This document shows, in pieces, positions 1 to 5,719 of a stretch of 7,306 nt of DNA. Positions within the stretch are counted from its first letter, which is position 1; the number at the start of each line of letters is the position of its first letter. The notes below the pieces were generated by a model, which ran no database searches, was not told the DNA's origin, and was given only the letters and a program-made list of their open reading frames with translations. The DNA is from Candidatus Mesolinea sp. Its GTDB lineage: Bacteria > Chloroflexota > Anaerolineae > Anaerolineales > Anaerolineaceae. Both the position numbers and the translations under genes were made by a program. Location of the stretch: NCBI GenBank assembly GCA_003445715.1, contig DMCS01000050.1, positions 17,792 to 25,097 of the forward strand, given 5' to 3'.

Positions 1-101
1 GAAAGATTGGCACGGGCCGTATAGATGCCGGCTGTGGAACCGGCTGGTCCACCGCCGATAATCACCACATCGTAAACGGTTTCAGGTTGGTTTTCACTCA
101 T
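1..101 (-). CDS. trxB: Thioredoxin reductase-like FAD/NAD(P)H flavoprotein, N-terminal part, cut by the window edge
   Basis: Only the first 33 codons are present; the gene runs off the left edge. The peptide starts MSENQPETVYDVVIIGGG and continues PAGSTAGIYTARANL. A beta strand followed by GGGPAG at residues 16-21 is the Rossmann FAD-binding motif, and the following GIYTARANL helix is typical of bacterial thioredoxin reductase. That cytoplasmic enzyme uses NADPH to reduce thioredoxin. The ATG (complement of 99-101) is preceded on the minus strand by a purine-rich GAGAAAGG about 7 nt upstream, a fair ribosome binding site. The gene diverges from the mevalonate operon. A related small flavoprotein (ferredoxin-NADP reductase of the TrxB fold or AhpF-like) cannot be excluded, because the CxxC redox motif lies outside the window. 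Confidence 0.8.
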   Translation of the reverse strand, partial: MSENQPETVYDVVIIGGGPAGSTAGIYTARANL

Positions 102-131
102 CAAATTGCCTTTCTCTTTGATTTTGGAAAG

Positions 132-160
132 AGTATAACTGACTTGAGGTCAGGTTGAAA
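132..160 (-). promoter_or_regulatory. Candidate promoter of the trxB-like gene with an inverted repeat in the spacer
   Basis: On the minus strand TATACT (complement of 132-137) matches the sigma-70 -10 box at 5 of 6 bases. It lies about 30 bp upstream of the trxB-like start. The hexamer 17 bp further upstream is TTTCAA (155-160), only a 3 of 6 match to TTGACA. The 17-bp spacer contains the inverted repeat CTGAC-N5-GTCAG (139-153), a possible operator half-site pair. A weak -35 box with an operator-like palindrome in the spacer fits an activator or repressor-controlled promoter. This is inference from a single site. Confidence 0.35.
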
Positions 161-164
161 TCAC

Positions 165-176
165 CGCCTAAGGTTG
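165..176 (+). repeat. 12-bp direct repeat, left copy, bordering the first palindromic block
   Basis: CGCCTAAGGTTG occurs here and again, identically and in the same orientation, at 519-530. The two copies enclose the segment 177-518, which holds an insertion-sequence-like end and the first palindromic repeat block. This is what a target-site duplication or an insertion junction looks like, although no matching terminal inverted repeats are visible inside the two copies. Confidence 0.5.
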
Positions 177-191
177 TGTAAGAGCAAAGTG

Positions 192-227
192 ATAATGTCC
201 TAAAGTAGCAAAATAGAAATGTCCTAA
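192..227. repeat. Pair of AATGTCCTAA direct repeats, possible relic of a transposon end
   Basis: AATGTCCTAA is present at 194-203 and again at 218-227, 24 bp apart, inside an AT-rich stretch. Closely spaced short direct repeats are common in the ends of insertion sequences, where they bind the transposase. No transposase frame lies next to them, so if this is an IS end it is a remnant. A pair of regulatory protein sites is the alternative. Confidence 0.3.
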
Positions 228-248
228 TTAAAAAAACCATGTTCCAGT

Positions 249-506
249 ATGGTACCCTGCGGGTAGGCTTCGCACTCTCCCGACCGTGCCAGGCCTTAGT
301 TCTTTCGTGGTACCCTACGGGCAGGCTACGCACTCTCATGACCACGAAAGGCAGTTGACCTTTAGGTCTCAAATAGGGAGACCTGCGGTCAAATTCCTCG
401 CTCGGTCTGGAGACCGGCGAGAACAAGCCAGGAAACCATGAGACCTACGGTCAAACCCACTCGCACGGTCTGGAGACCGGCGAGATCAAGGACAGAGACC
501 GGCGAG
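249..506. repeat. Palindromic mosaic repeat block 1
   Basis: The block is built from three short hairpin modules. Module A is a TACCC-TGC-GGGTA stem-loop followed by AGGCTNCGCACTCTC (copies starting at 251 and 309). Module B is GACC-TGC/TAC-GGTC or GACC-TTTA-GGTC (around 357-368, 381-390 and 443-452). Module C is GGTCT-GG-AGACC followed by GGCGAG (404-421, 467-484, partial 494-506). A B+C pair is repeated almost in tandem at 378-427 and 440-490, period 62-63 bp. A 10-bp inverted repeat, CTTTCGTGGT at 302-311 and its complement at 341-350, encloses the second module A. The only open frame across the block (minus strand, about 94-426) also runs through the trxB promoter and start, and looks spurious. 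The same modules recur in the opposite orientation at 4253-4478 and 5797-5947. Confidence 0.75.
311..390 (+). repeat. 80-bp inverted repeat, left arm
   Basis: This segment matches the reverse complement of 5853-5932 at 76 of 80 positions by hand alignment. The inner 53 bp (338-390 against 5853-5905) are identical. It lies inside palindromic block 1 and is the longest near-identical repeat in the window. The two arms face each other across the mevalonate operon and the IS110 element. Confidence 0.85.
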
Positions 507-518
507 TACATGGAGAAA

Positions 519-530
519 CGCCTAAGGTTG
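519..530 (+). repeat. 12-bp direct repeat, right copy
   Basis: Second identical copy of CGCCTAAGGTTG (see 165-176). It marks the right border of the block 177-518. Beyond it, the unique leader of the mevalonate operon begins. Confidence 0.5.
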
Positions 531-662
531 CGCATAGATCGGTTAGCGGAACGCCAAAAATTCCAAATCTGAAAGACAATATACCGATTCTGATAGTTTT
601 TTAGAGATTCAGCATGCTAAAAGTGTGCAAAACAGGAGCAGTGAAGCTCCTTAATTGTGTAG
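531..662 (+). promoter_or_regulatory. Leader region of the mevalonate operon with a short hairpin
   Basis: This AT-rich stretch contains no open frame of note. It must hold the operon promoter unless transcription enters from block 1, but I see no convincing -35/-10 pair. A perfect 6-bp stem with a 6-nt loop, AGGAGC-AGTGAA-GCTCCT, lies at 634-651, just upstream of the ribosome binding site. The stem is too short and lacks a T-run, so it does not read as a terminator. Its AGGAGC arm resembles a Shine-Dalgarno sequence but no start codon follows at a suitable distance. Confidence 0.3.
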
Positions 663-663
663 A

Positions 664-680
664 AGAAGGATTTTGAGCTG
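664..680 (+). promoter_or_regulatory. Strong ribosome binding site placed for a CTG start upstream of the first ATG of HMG-CoA reductase
   Basis: AGAAGGA (664-670) is a good Shine-Dalgarno sequence. Seven nucleotides after it comes CTG (678-680), in frame with the HMG-CoA reductase and open from 663 after a TAG at 660-662. Starting there adds eight residues ending in KFYQ, directly before the Met encoded at 702. These align with the conserved N-terminal F-x-x-(L/M)-S segment of class II reductases. The ATG at 702 has no comparable site in front of it. CTG starts are rare, so this needs direct evidence. Confidence 0.5.
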
Positions 681-701
681 GAAGCTAAAAAGTTTTACCA
701 A

Positions 702-1955
702 ATGAGCTTGGTGGAGCGGCGGCAGTGGTTAGCTGGGCACTCATCTCTGAGCGCTGAAGATATGACCGCCTGGTCAGCTGAGGGCGGGCTGAGCACTGAG
801 GCAGCCAACCAAATGATTGAAAACGCCGTGGGCGTTTACGCGCTGCCTCTGGGTATCGCGCAGCACTTCATCGTCAACGGCAAGCCAGTGCTTATCCCGA
901 TGGCGATTGAAGAGCCTTCGGTGATTGCTGGGGTATCCTATATGGCAAAGTTGGCTCAAGCCAGCGGAGGCTTCCGCGCCAGCGCCACCGCCCCAGAGAT
1001 GATCGGCCAGATCCAGCTGCTGGACTTGGCAGACCTCTCAGCTGCAGAGGCAGCCATCCGCGCACATAAAGATGAGCTATTGGCGAGCTTGCGCGGCTTG
1101 CACCCGACCATCGAAGCGCTGGGCGGCGGAGCTAAAGATTTGCAGGTGCGCCAGATCTCCTCCTCCCCCATCGGATCGTTTTTAGTGGTGCATCTGATTT
1201 ATGACGTGCGCGATGTGATGGGTGCTAACGCCGTGAACACCGCAGCTGAGCGCTTGGCTGCGCCCTTAGAAGCGCTTACTGGCGGGCGGGCGCATTTGCG
1301 CATCCTCAGCAACCTCGCTGACCAGCGCTTAGCCAAAGCTGAAGGGACCATCCCCGCCAGTGCCTTAGCCTTTGGCGCGTTCAGCGGTGAACAGGTGCGC
1401 GATGGCATACTGGAGGCTTGGGCGTTTGCTGCGGCAGATCCTTACCGCGCGGCGACGCACAACAAGGGCATCATGAACGGCATCGACGCTGTGGTGATCG
1501 CCACGGGCAACGACTGGCGCGGTGTGGAAGCCGGCGCGCATGCCTATGCTGCCCGATCAGGCTATTACACCAGCCTTTCGATCTGGGAAAAAGCCGAGAA
1601 TGGCGACCTGCATGGCGAGCTCGAGCTGCCTATGGCAGTGGGCATCACTGGCGGCTCAACCCAAGCGCACCCTACGGCACGCGCTAACCTGAAGCTGCTG
1701 GGTGCCAAAAGCTCCGGGGAATTAGCCGGCATCATTGCAAGTGTGGGCTTGGCACAAAACTTAGCTGCCTTGAGAGCTCTCGCCACCGAAGGCATCCAGC
1801 GCGGACACATGCGCTTGCATGCCCGCCAGGTGGCGCTTTCAGCTGGGGCACAGCCCGCCGAGGTCGAGCGCCTCGCCGAGCAGCTTATCCGAGAAGGTAA
1901 TATTAGAATAGAACGCGCACGAGAAATCTTGCGCGAGTGGAGTGAACAAAAATGA
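702..1955 (+). CDS. mvaA: Class II hydroxymethylglutaryl-CoA reductase
   Basis: This cytoplasmic enzyme interconverts HMG-CoA and mevalonate with NAD(P)H. Beside an HMG-CoA synthase it most likely works in the biosynthetic direction, as the committed step of isoprenoid synthesis. Numbered from the ATG at 702, ENAVG lies at 40-44, the catalytic Glu at 71 (EEPSV), catalytic Lys255 in NKGIMNGIDAVV, Asp271 in TGND, and catalytic His369 in EGIQRGHMRLHAR. These sit 12 residues before Glu83, Lys267, Asp283 and His381 of the Pseudomonas mevalonii enzyme as I recall them. The constant offset shows that the core is complete and that about 12 N-terminal residues are missing with this start. In-frame sequence upstream (KKFYQ before the Met) restores part of them, so the real start may be CTG at 678. 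The protein has 417 residues and no membrane segment, unlike class I enzymes of eukaryotes. It is the first gene of the operon; its TGA overlaps the next ATG. NADH or NADPH preference cannot be read from the sequence. Confidence 0.93.
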   Translation: MSLVERRQWLAGHSSLSAEDMTAWSAEGGLSTEAANQMIENAVGVYALPLGIAQHFIVNGKPVLIPMAIEEPSVIAGVSYMAKLAQASGGFRASATAPEMIGQIQLLDLADLSAAEAAIRAHKDELLASLRGLHPTIEALGGGAKDLQVRQISSSPIGSFLVVHLIYDVRDVMGANAVNTAAERLAAPLEALTGGRAHLRILSNLADQRLAKAEGTIPASALAFGAFSGEQVRDGILEAWAFAAADPYRAATHNKGIMNGIDAVVIATGNDWRGVEAGAHAYAARSGYYTSLSIWEKAENGDLHGELELPMAVGITGGSTQAHPTARANLKLLGAKSSGELAGIIASVGLAQNLAALRALATEGIQRGHMRLHARQVALSAGAQPAEVERLAEQLIREGNIRIERAREILREWSEQK

Positions 1956-3043
1956 TAAGTGAACACGAACATCAGCATGAGTCTGAAAACTTGCTGCTGC
2001 GGCCGCAGCGCCCCGTCGGCATCATTGGCTATGGCGCCTATGTGCCGCGTTACCGCCTGCCGGCTAAGGAAATTGCGCGCATCTGGGGCGCCGGCGATGG
2101 GGGCTTGCCGGTGATTGAAAAAGCCGTGGCTGGTCTGGATGAGGACGTGATTACTATGTCCATCGAAGCGGCCCGCAATGCGCTTAAGCGCGCCGGCATT
2201 GATCCGCGTGAGCTGCGCGCGGTGTGGGTAGGCTCCGAGTCGCATCCCTATGCCGTCAAGCCAAGCGGCACAGTAGTGGCAGAAGCCATCGGTGCTTCGC
2301 CCCATATTCAAGCTGGCGATTGGGAGTTTGCTTGCAAAGCCGGCACGGAAGCTATGGTGGCTGGCATCGGTTTGGTCGGCTCAGGCATGGGCAAATATGC
2401 CCTGGCTATCGGCATGGATACCGCCCAGGGTAAACCCGGCGATGCGCTCGAATATACGGCTGCTTCTGGGGGCGCAGCCTACATTATTGGTCCTGCGGAG
2501 GAAGCCTTAGCAACCATCGAAGCCACCTATTCTTACGTCACCGATACGCCCGATTTCTGGCGGCGGGAGCACGCTGTTTATCCGGAGCACGGTCAGCGCT
2601 TTACTGGCGAGCCAGCCTATTTCGAGCATATTACCTCAGCTGCGCGCACGATGTTAGCTGCGACTGGGCTCAAGCCTGCAGATTTCACTTATGCTGTCTT
2701 CCATCAACCCAACACCAAATTCCCTCAGCGGGTGGCAAAATTGCTCGGCTTCACCCCTGAACAGATTAAGACAGGGCTACTCACTCCTGTGATTGGCAAT
2801 ACCTACTCCGGCTCAGCGCTGATCGGACTTTCCGCTATCTTGGACGAGGCAAAGCCTGGAGACCTCACCTTTATGACCTCGTATGGCTCTGGCGCTGGCT
2901 CGGATGCTTTCGTTATTCGCGTGCAAGAGCCCATCCGCGAGCGCCAAGGCAAAGCCCTCAGTACGCAAGATTACATTGCCCGACGCACGGAAATCGACTA
3001 CGCCACCTACATCCGCTTCCGCGGCGAAATTGTGATTCGGTAG
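1952..3043 (+). CDS. Hydroxymethylglutaryl-CoA synthase, archaeal type
   Basis: It condenses acetyl-CoA with acetoacetyl-CoA to form HMG-CoA, supplying the reductase encoded just upstream. The 363-residue protein has the thiolase fold of the archaeal-type family rather than the longer bacterial MvaS or eukaryotic forms. Visible landmarks are VGIIGYGAYVPRYRL (22-36), the Glu of GLDED (64), the nucleophilic Cys128 in EFACKAGTEAM, the family signature TDTPDFWRR (197-205) followed by HGQRFTGEPAYF (213-224), and the catalytic His251 in FHQPNTKFP. All three catalytic residues are therefore present. It ends in the usual YIRFRGEIVIR. The N-terminus carries about 20 extra residues rich in His and Glu before the conserved VGI core. 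The ATG overlaps the reductase stop as ATGA, and GGAG (1939-1942) lies 9 nt upstream, so translational coupling is likely. The thiolase-like partner gene follows after 4 nt. Confidence 0.92.
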   Translation: MISEHEHQHESENLLLRPQRPVGIIGYGAYVPRYRLPAKEIARIWGAGDGGLPVIEKAVAGLDEDVITMSIEAARNALKRAGIDPRELRAVWVGSESHPYAVKPSGTVVAEAIGASPHIQAGDWEFACKAGTEAMVAGIGLVGSGMGKYALAIGMDTAQGKPGDALEYTAASGGAAYIIGPAEEALATIEATYSYVTDTPDFWRREHAVYPEHGQRFTGEPAYFEHITSAARTMLAATGLKPADFTYAVFHQPNTKFPQRVAKLLGFTPEQIKTGLLTPVIGNTYSGSALIGLSAILDEAKPGDLTFMTSYGSGAGSDAFVIRVQEPIRERQGKALSTQDYIARRTEIDYATYIRFRGEIVIR

Positions 3044-3047
3044 GCAC

Positions 3048-4226
3048 ATGATGAACGAAAGTAGACCCGAAGTCTATATTGTCGGCATCGGCCAAACCGA
3101 TGTGGGCGAGCTGTGGAACCTCTCACTGCGAGACTTAGGCGTGCAGGCGATACGCGCTGCCATAAAAGATGCCGGCGGGCTGCAGCCGCAGGCGATCTTT
3201 GTGGGTAACATGCTTGCCGCCAGCGCTTCGCATCAGGCAAACTTGGGTGCGCTGCTGTGCGAATGGGCTGGGCTCAAGGGAGCCGAGGGCACCACAGCTG
3301 AGGCAGCCGATGCCTCTGGCGGGGCTGCTTTACGCATGGCTTACACCGCCATTCGTTCGGGCATGGTGGATGCCGCTTTAGTGGTTGGCGTGGAAAAAGC
3401 CACCGATGTGCTCGATAGTGATATCGACTCGCTCTCGGTGCGCACATTAGACTCGGACTACGAAGCTGCCGAAGGCCTCACGCCCATTGCTCAAGCTGCG
3501 TTGCTCATGCAGCGCTATATCTACGAGAATCATGTAGACAGGGAAGCACTGGCGGCTTTCCCCATGCTTGCGCATGCCAATGCTGTCAACAACCCGCATG
3601 CGATGTACCGAAAGCCGCTGGCGCTGGAAACCTACCTCAAGGCTGGTATCCTCACTGTGCCTTTCAACCTTTATGACATTGCCCCGTTAGCGGATGGTGC
3701 AGCTGCTGTGCTCCTCACGCGCCGCGAGCTTATCCCTGAGGGTTTGGGGCATCCTATAGTGCGTATTGGTGGTTCAAGCTTAGTGACGGACCGCTTAGCT
3801 TTGCATGACCGTAGTGATCCGTTGTTTTTTGAGGCTGCGGCTGTCTCGGTGCAGCGCGCTTGCCAGCAGGCTGGCATTACTCCTGCTCAGACGGACTTCT
3901 TTGAATACGCCGATATTACCACACTGCATGCGGTTCTCTCACTTGAGGCTGCCGGCTTGTCTCCGCGCGGGGAGGGTTGGCGTTTGGCTGCAGACCATGC
4001 TAGGCTGCACCAGCGGGCCCTACCTGTTGCAACCCTGGGCGGCTATAAGGCACGCGGCAATCCGCTGGGCGCCGCTGGTATCTATCAAGCGGTTGAAGCC
4101 TGCCTGCAGCTGCGCGGTGAGGCAGGCGCAGCCCAAGTGCCTCAAGCACATGTGGGGATGATTCAATCTTTAGCTGGTACTGGCTCTACTGCCGTGACGC
4201 ATATTCTGGTAAGAGCGGAAGAATAG
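3048..4226 (+). CDS. Thiolase-fold protein of the archaeal acetyl-CoA acetyltransferase type, catalytic residues replaced
   Basis: By fold and position this is the archaeal-type (SCP2-like) thiolase that normally makes acetoacetyl-CoA and is handed to HMG-CoA synthase in a complex. Conserved thiolase landmarks include VYIVGIGQTDVG (9-20), SGGAALRMAYTAIRSGMVDAALVVGVEK (90-117), DIAPLADGAAAVLLT (210-224), GGYKARGNPLGAAG (331-344) and SLAGTGSTAVTHILV (374-388). The active-site residues are not conserved. The nucleophilic Cys of AACASGG is Asp88 (codon GAT at 3309-3311). The HDCF/HDAF motif reads ADIT (288-291), so His and any Cys are gone. The His of GHP is Asn338. The 392-residue frame has normal length and no frameshift, so this is not simple decay. 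It starts at one of two tandem ATGs, 4 nt after the synthase. It may be a structural partner of the synthase or an enzyme with altered chemistry; automatic annotation as acetyl-CoA acetyltransferase would be unsafe. No DUF35 gene follows. Confidence 0.88.
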   Translation: MMNESRPEVYIVGIGQTDVGELWNLSLRDLGVQAIRAAIKDAGGLQPQAIFVGNMLAASASHQANLGALLCEWAGLKGAEGTTAEAADASGGAALRMAYTAIRSGMVDAALVVGVEKATDVLDSDIDSLSVRTLDSDYEAAEGLTPIAQAALLMQRYIYENHVDREALAAFPMLAHANAVNNPHAMYRKPLALETYLKAGILTVPFNLYDIAPLADGAAAVLLTRRELIPEGLGHPIVRIGGSSLVTDRLALHDRSDPLFFEAAAVSVQRACQQAGITPAQTDFFEYADITTLHAVLSLEAAGLSPRGEGWRLAADHARLHQRALPVATLGGYKARGNPLGAAGIYQAVEACLQLRGEAGAAQVPQAHVGMIQSLAGTGSTAVTHILVRAEE

Positions 4227-4252
4227 CCCTTCTCCCATATTGTTTGCCCTCG

Positions 4253-4478
4253 TTCTCGCCGGTCTCTGAGTGCGCAGCCTACCCGCAGGGTACCAAGCGA
4301 GGAATTTTTGTAGTTCTCGCCGGTCTCCAGAGTGCGTAGCCTACCCGTAGGGTACCGAACGAGGAACTTGACCGCAAGTCTCCAAAATAAGTGTCGGTTT
4401 CTTTGAGACCTAAAGGTCACAGGCATTGCAGGGTCAGGAGAGTGCGCAGCCTACGCGTAGGGTACCATGCAAGAACAG
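4253..4478. repeat. Palindromic mosaic repeat block 2
   Basis: The modules of block 1 appear here in reverse orientation. Two near-identical 52-53-bp units (4253-4304 and 4314-4366, period about 61 bp) each read CGCCGGTCTC, GAGTGCG, then AGCCTACCCG followed by AGGGTACC and CGAGGAA. They differ by a few substitutions and a one-base indel. A GACC-TAAA-GGTC module lies at 4407-4419, and a third diverged unit with TACGCGTAGGGTACC and CATGCAAGAACAG lies at 4437-4478. The block starts about 27 bp after the thiolase-like stop codon. Its stable short stems could end or protect the operon transcript, but no stem has an adjacent T-run strong enough to call a terminator. Confidence 0.7.
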
Positions 4479-4488
4479 AGGCCATTTT

Positions 4489-4588
4489 GTCATTGCGAGC
4501 CCCTTAGGCGAGCCCCACAGGGGCGAGGCAATCTTCTGACACATTAAGAAAGATTGCTTCGTCGGGCAAAGAGCGCCCTCCTCGCAAC
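4489..4588. repeat. Interspersed repeat of the 'GTCATTGCGAG ... CAATCTT' type
   Basis: The stretch begins GTCATTGCGAG and contains GAGGCAATCTT (4525-4535), whose near-perfect complement AAGATTGCTTC lies at 4550-4560 with a 14-nt loop. It closes with CTCGCAA (4581-4587), which pairs with TTGCGAG (4493-4499). The perfect stem GCCCC-ACA-GGGGC is at 4512-4524. This is the recognisable layout of a repeat I know from several bacterial phyla, an imperfect inverted repeat of about 100 bp that encodes nothing. It sits between palindromic block 2 and the 3' side of the IS110 gene, and may have served as its insertion target. Confidence 0.65.
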
Positions 4589-4608
4589 AACTGTGATAAA
4601 AGTCAAGG

Positions 4609-5553
4609 TTAATTTGTCGGCAAGAGGCTGAATGCTTGGTTATAGCGAACAATAGCATTTAAAATGACCAATAATTTACGCATACAAGCTGTTAGGGCCA
4701 CTTTCTTCTCCTTTCCCATGCGAACAAGATGATCGTAAAAAGCTTTGATTATGGGGTTGTGTTTCGAAGCAGAGAGAGCTGCCATGTAAAGGACACTACG
4801 GACATTAGCTCTCCCTCCAAACACCCTGCGTTTCTTCTGTCTCTTGCCGCTGTCTTTATTGACTGGTGCCACCCCCACCAACGCAGCGATTTTCTGGCGA
4901 TCTAATGTACCTAGTTTGGGGAGCATTGCCAATATTGTGGCAGAAGTAACAGGTCCTATTCCAGGAACACTTCTAAGCAATTTATCTTTTTCCTTCAATA
5001 CGGGACTTTGCTGGATGAAGTCAGAGATTTCTTTATTCAAATCCTTCAATTCTCCTTCGAGCCAGGTAATATGAGTTTCAATGCGTTCTTTCATGGCAAA
5101 ACGAGCTGAGTGTAACCTGTTTCTTTCCGCTGTGAGCATCTCGATGATCTGTCTTCGGCGTGTCATCAAAGCGGTGAGTCTTTCCTCTTCTTCGGTAGGT
5201 AAATTTCTGGCTTCGGGGTGAGTAGCCACCCCAAAGTGGGCGATTACTTTGGCGTCCAGCTTATCTGTTTTGGCTAATTGACCAATCGATCTGGCAAACT
5301 CACGGATTCGTCTGGGATTAACCACGGCCACGGCCATTTTGGCATAAGCTAGCTCTGCAACCAAAGGCATTTCAAGTCCTCCGGTGGCTTCCAAGACGAT
5401 CAATTCGGGTTGGAGTTCCTTCAACCATTCGATCAGTTCTTGGATCCCTTTTGTTTCATTGCTAAACCGCCTGTAGGCCTTGCTTTCCCAACAGGCTACA
5501 TCCAGAGTGCTTTTTGAAACATCGATCCCGACAAATTCCGCATTTGAAGTCAT
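4609..5553 (-). CDS. IS110-family transposase (DEDD RuvC-like plus Transposase_20 domain)
   Basis: This RNA-guided recombinase catalyses excision and insertion of the IS. From the chosen start the protein has 314 residues. The N-terminal RuvC-like DEDD domain shows Asp11 in FVGIDVSKS, Glu55 in VLEATGG, and Asp97 and Asp100 in AKTDKLDAK. A coiled, charged middle segment runs from about 120 to 180. The C-terminal Transposase_20 domain has SVPGIGPVTSATIL (195-208) and RSVLYMAALSA, in which Ser253 is the likely catalytic serine. The frame is intact, so the element may be active. I start at the second Met (complement of 5551-5553) because AAGGAG lies 6 nt upstream of it. A start 20 codons earlier is possible, but its extra residues do not belong to the family and would overlap the candidate guide RNA. 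Confidence 0.93.
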   Translation of the reverse strand: MTSNAEFVGIDVSKSTLDVACWESKAYRRFSNETKGIQELIEWLKELQPELIVLEATGGLEMPLVAELAYAKMAVAVVNPRRIREFARSIGQLAKTDKLDAKVIAHFGVATHPEARNLPTEEEERLTALMTRRRQIIEMLTAERNRLHSARFAMKERIETHITWLEGELKDLNKEISDFIQQSPVLKEKDKLLRSVPGIGPVTSATILAMLPKLGTLDRQKIAALVGVAPVNKDSGKRQKKRRVFGGRANVRSVLYMAALSASKHNPIIKAFYDHLVRMGKEKKVALTACMRKLLVILNAIVRYNQAFSLLPTN

Positions 5554-5559
5554 TAGATT

Positions 5560-5707
5560 CTCCTTGTATAATATCTTTGCCCACGTTAGCGAAAATACGG
5601 TCTTTAAGACCAAACAACTGTTCGGGCATTTGACATCTGGACATGGCGATCAGCGTTGCGAGACGGCCTTTTCGACCTAATGACAATCGATCTGCCATGT
5701 CCCCTTT
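5560..5707 (-). ncRNA. Candidate IS110 bridge RNA
   Basis: IS110 elements encode a structured bridge RNA in the noncoding side upstream of the transposase. Here that side can form two stem-loops. The first is ACATGGC (5694-5700 on the minus strand) pairing with GCCATGT (5641-5647), extended by GATC pairs after one bulge, with an internal GGTC-GAAAA-GGCC hairpin. The second is TGCCC/GGGCA (5578-5582 with 5624-5628) enclosing the perfect hairpin GGTCTT-T-AAGACC (5599-5611). Two stems with unpaired internal loops match the known target- and donor-binding loop design. A -10-like TATAAA just upstream would start transcription right before the first stem. The ends given are estimates. Confidence 0.45.
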
Positions 5708-5713
5708 AATTAT

Positions 5714-5719
5714 TTTATA
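5714..5719 (-). promoter_or_regulatory. -10-like box for the IS110 noncoding RNA and transposase
   Basis: TATAAA (complement of 5714-5719) lies in an AT-rich stretch 7 nt or so before the predicted RNA start near 5707. No good -35 hexamer is visible at 16-18 bp. Its position at the outer side of the element agrees with how IS110 elements express their guide RNA. Confidence 0.3.

Noticed and set aside
94..426. 110-codon minus-strand open frame over block 1
   Set aside because: Its protein is a translation of the palindromic repeats; the same phrase (SPYLRPKGQLPFVV) appears in the unrelated frame through block 3, and the frame overlaps the trxB start and promoter.
249..506. CRISPR array
   Set aside because: The repeated units vary in sequence and spacing, the parts between them are themselves repeat modules, and no unique spacers of even length are present.
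1565..2311. 248-codon minus-strand open frame across the reductase/synthase junction
   Set aside because: It lies antisense to two well-supported genes, has no family resemblance, and is explained by GC-rich codon bias.
3309..3311. Sequencing error or recoding as the cause of the missing thiolase Cys
   Set aside because: The codon is GAT, at least two substitutions away from TGC or TGT, not a TGA selenocysteine codon. The frame on both sides is intact, and two other active-site positions are changed as well.
4253..4310. Rho-independent terminator after the thiolase-like gene
   Set aside because: The TACCC-GCA-GGGTA stem is followed by a TTTTT run only after about 13 other bases, so the arrangement does not fit an intrinsic terminator.
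4163..4658. Two short minus-strand frames between the thiolase-like gene and the transposase
   Set aside because: They consist of palindromic block 2 and the GTCATTGCGAG repeat, with no protein family features.
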